Shown here: positions 60,701 to 64,000 of the stretch, piece after piece
Position numbering within the stretch: position 1 is the first letter of the stretch
Layout of the letters: every line of letters starts with the position of its first letter
Assembly: GCA_013398175.1 (NCBI GenBank)
Contig: VZRZ01002090.1
Coordinates: 68,135 to 132,134 of the forward strand
DNA: 64,000 bases
Direction of reading: 5' to 3'
Origin: Climacteris rufus
Lineage: Eukaryota > Chordata > Aves > Passeriformes > Climacteridae
The notes under the pieces: model-generated
What the model was told of the DNA's origin: nothing
What the model saw: the letters and a program-made list of their open reading frames with translations, nothing else
The model's database searches: none
Position numbers and translations under genes: made by a program

Positions 60701-63700
60701 TTACTTCATAGAAACTCTGTGTAATGTGTGGCAGGCAGAAGTCAGAGTCACCGGACAATTCAGCTGAGAAACTTGGCACAAGAGCCTTGCATGTCAGCAC
60801 AACATTTAGCGAGTTTTTCAAAACGTTCTGTGTCTCTCAAAACAGTTCCTTTTCCACAAGGATAAGTGAGGTTTCAAACAAGTACTACAAGTCAGCTCTT
60901 CAGGAATTTGTTCTCCAGTTTCAGAAAGATTTAAAGCAACATGATCACTCAAAAGAGACCTGAAAGTAACATCTTTTAGTGAAGTCAAACTGATCTTCAT
61001 TAATGCAACACCTTCGGAAACATAAATAGACACTAAATTATAAATTAGCAGATAACCACAAATACATATAGAAATAGCAGAATTCATCAAGTCCAAGACT
61101 ATTCTACCTTCTGAATTGCAGGAAAAAAAAACCCCACAGGATTTGTGGGGACAAGATGAATCCACTACTATTTTCCATTATTTTCATGGTAACTCACACA
61201 AGAACAAGCATGAATGCTGCCACTCTTAACAGACAGGGGAACTGTGGTGGCTTATGTGGCAAAAGCCACAGCCCCACAGGCTCAGAACTGGTGGACTTAG
61301 CCCGACGTTGTCACTGTCTGAGCCACACTCCCTTGTCACGGTGAGCTTTCTGGCTCACCCCCAGCGTCCCTTGCAACGTTGTTTACATGTTTCAGTTTAC
61401 TGGTTGATTAAGGCATTACATCATGTTCTGTGTAAGGTTATGTTCTGGAAGCTCCATGGCTGTTCAGTTCCCCATTGGTTCCATGTAAATCCTTGTATCC
61501 CAATTGGTTACTCTCCCCTGCTTGTATCCCGATAAATCCCCTGCCATCCCCCTGCCTGTTGCCTGGTACCTGAAGCCTTTGCCTCTTCCCGATCCTCACG
61601 CCACCTCTCCCGGACCCTCTCCTGCCTTCCCTGCTGCCTCTCCCAGGGAAATAAAAGAGCTGGAAATCACACCAGAGCCCTTCTCTCTGGCCTTCATCCT
61701 CGCTTGTGCCCGCAACATCAGCCCGAGGCTTGCTCTCCCCAGAGGAGCCAGCACTAAACAGAGCTGCCGGAGGACGCCTTGTGTCCGGGGAAGCTGTGAG
61801 CTGCAGCCACCGGGAAACCAGGGTCACTCCTAGACTACTGCTGAGTGGCCTCGAGCAGCCACCCGGACCTAGCGATAGGGAACAAACATTCTTCTAAGAG
61901 ACTGTCTGTCCTAAGTTTTATCACAGCAACTTTTCCTGATAATAACTTCAAAAGCTACTCCTCTCTCCATTTTCTACAAGCACATTTCTGTACATCACAA
62001 TACTGACAGAAAAACTGACCATTTAGAAAATACTGGAATTCTTATTGTAACACACATTTCCTTTCAGGAAAAAACTTAAATACAAAAAAAATTATTAACA
62101 TTAAAAACTGTTACCTACATGTTGGATGATGGCAATGCAGGATATATTGAAAGAAAAGTCAATATGCAAGTTCCATGAAACATCATCTTTTTGAAGTCAA
62201 CAAAGATACTTCAGTTTAAGGCAAATGAACTGAAAGCAAAAATTGGGAATTCTGTTTTAAGAACATAACCAATACTGTTTGAGAAAATACAAACCTCAGT
62301 GTCCATATGGATCCAGAAAAGTGATGAAAAAAACTATTTAAATGAAGTTACTTTTTCAATTCATTTATGGTCCGCAGCAGGAAAGTCTGCTACAAGCAAT
62401 TTATGACCAAAATTATTGTTTTAAGTAAAGGAAGGAAAAAAAAAAGAGAAAAGTATTCAGAATAAAAGATGCACTTTTAAACCCCCACGTTCCTCTAAAA
62501 GGAATTCCCATGAGCAGTAATTAACTTTGTAGATGAAAAACAAAACCAGCCAGCACAGAACATACTTTAAGGCACATAGTACAATGAGCCTAAGACAAGA
62601 TTCGTTCAACAAAAATATGCAGGAGTGAAGAAAATATTATCTTTTCACTGCTGAATGCCAGAAATACGATAAAGTGTTCTCTCCAACAGTCCATTTAAAG
62701 TTGACCACTTCAAAGAACACAACAGTCTTTCTCACAATCAAAATGCAATTTTATAATTCTTCCATAAAGTTATACCAAAAATATAGCTAAGTCACTGTTA
62801 TCTTCACATAGGTCACTGCCCTTTGGATTCCAAAGATCACTTTTATAAAGACTACTTTTACAAATTTTGAATACTTTTCAAAAAAATTACTACGTTATTA
62901 GAAATTGCTTCACTTATTTACTAATCTCTAAAGCTCAGTTAAATTCTAAAAAGCTGTTAAGTGTCAAATTAGCCTTTATAATTAGGCTAGAAAGCCAGCA
63001 TAAGTCTACAAACAAATGGTACAGGCAAATGCAGTTTTTGACAAGTCGAGCTAAAGAAAAGGAAAGACAAGCTTTGTAAAACTGCATATAAAAGCAACCA
63101 AGGAAAGGGTTTGTTACGAACACCAATCTGACAACTTACACACAAATACTAACATCTGAAACTACCCAGGAGAAGGCATTCTTGGAAACCTGTATGTATA
63201 TACTCACTGCAGCGAGTAAGAATAAGACCCCATAGAACAGATTTAGAAGTAGATGTTTTTAAGCCTTATGTGCAGGCAAATCCTTGAGTAATTGCTTGTT
63301 CCTTACAACTTCTGGAAAGAAATGTCACAAATGCTGGCATCTGAATGCACTAATACAGTTTTGTCTAGAGTGTATGTGGATATCAAGGGATAATTTTTCA
63401 GTTCACTCCTAACTGGAGTGCTCACCTTACATGTTCTCAAAGAAACCCAGGACAAGGTTCAGGAAGCCAACTAGCATAGCTTTACCCAGAAAAATCAACT
63501 TGGTCTTGAAAATATCGTACTTCCACATCAATAAGCACTCTACTACCTGAAAAGGTAGTAATGTCTGCAAGTGATTCATGGCTAACACATGACATTGCAA
63601 TTTATTAAACTTGCATCTCCTTTCACATGCTGACAGTACCCACAAACTACAACACGTGGAAACCACTACATACAAAGTACATGCTGTGTGGAAGCCTACA

Positions 63701-64000
63701 GCATGCATACACAGATGACTGAAGACCTTAGGAAGATGGGGTATTTTCCTCATGACTAGAAATATTTTTGTAACCAGACTGCATAGGAAACGAGTTTTAT
63801 TCCAGACTGAAGAACAACTTCAGTACTTTTTGTTCACTGTGGTTGAAACACCTATTTTGTAAACAGCCTCTGCAGTTAAGAGTTTTAAGCAAGATGGGTG
63901 TTAAAATTAACTTGGGGCTTCTGCACAAATCTTTAACTTTGCAAGTGAATTATACTTGGCAGCAAAGAAGTATCGGAGGTTGGGGGATGCCTTGGAATTT
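57744..64000. other. Region 5' of coding exon 1, probably a 5'-UTR intron
   Basis: The acceptor at 57744 shows that transcription starts further upstream, so this stretch is probably intronic. It holds the LTR at 61243-61877, a 10-bp-stem hairpin at 58158-58181 and an AAATAAAG-rich patch near 60061-60090. No non-coding exon or CpG-island promoter could be picked out. Confidence 0.6.
61243..61877 (+). mobile_element. GC-rich solo LTR with a 6-bp flanking repeat
   Basis: A sharply bounded GC-rich block starts TGTGGTGGCTTATGTGGC and carries CCAATTGGTT boxes near 61500, a GATAAATCCCC TATA-like motif near 61530 and AATAAA at 61650-61655. GGGAAC flanks it at 61237-61242 and 61878-61883, which would be a target-site duplication. 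The last bases are CGATA rather than CA, so the 3' limit is not certain. It lies upstream of DENND4A coding exon 1, antisense to the gene. Confidence 0.65.

Noticed and set aside
61243..61877. GC-rich block as a CpG-island promoter or non-coding first exon of DENND4A
   Set aside because: It is modest in CpG, has LTR-like signals in plus orientation (antisense to the gene) and a flanking 6-bp repeat, so a mobile element explains it better.

Overview
The window is a stretch of vertebrate nuclear DNA, almost certainly from a bird and possibly a passerine or other neoavian. The evidence is one large intron-rich gene, three fragments of CR1 retrotransposons (the dominant bird LINE, one with a CR1-type esterase in ORF1) and several LTR copies of types I associate with birds. 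The only host gene I can support is DENND4A (also called IRLB or MYCPBP) on the minus strand. The bird assignment rests on family recognition without a database search.

Layout. Positions 1-2340 hold an old CR1 copy on the minus strand. Positions 2341-6859 are AT-rich sequence with no recognisable gene; part may be distal 3' UTR. The DENND4A 3' UTR starts at 8231 and runs to lower coordinates, with a plausible poly(A) signal at 6876-6881. The coding region runs from an ATG at 57724-57726 down to a TAA at 8232-8234 in 32 coding exons. Every exon was placed by reading splice sites and phases. The coding lengths sum to 5,862 nt, which is 1,953 codons plus a stop, with no frameshift. Positions 57744-64000 are upstream of the first coding exon and probably lie in an intron of the 5' UTR. 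The promoter and non-coding first exon are not visible and probably lie beyond 64000.

The predicted protein has, in order, a MABP domain (exons 1-3), the tripartite DENN module (exons 3-14), a PPR-like repeat (exons 16-18), a long Ser-rich linker (exons 18-24), a Cys cluster resembling a zinc ribbon (exon 25) and a conserved C-terminal region ending in a CxxC tail. DENND4 proteins are known as guanine nucleotide exchange factors for RAB10.

The introns carry the mobile DNA: a CR1 3' end in intron 9, a CR1 reverse-transcriptase fragment and a candidate LTR remnant in intron 10, two related LTRs in introns 4 and 25, a long minus-strand LTR and an ERVL-type LTR side by side in intron 24, and a GC-rich LTR with a possible target-site duplication at 61243-61877. 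Points worth checking are a GC-AG intron (intron 16), a duplicated splice acceptor on both sides of a 36-base assembly gap (intron 14), a G-quadruplex-capable tract (intron 11) and a 24-bp perfect palindrome (intron 7). I found no CRISPR array, operon, RNA gene or new multi-gene system; most of the window is an ordinary, well conserved gene.
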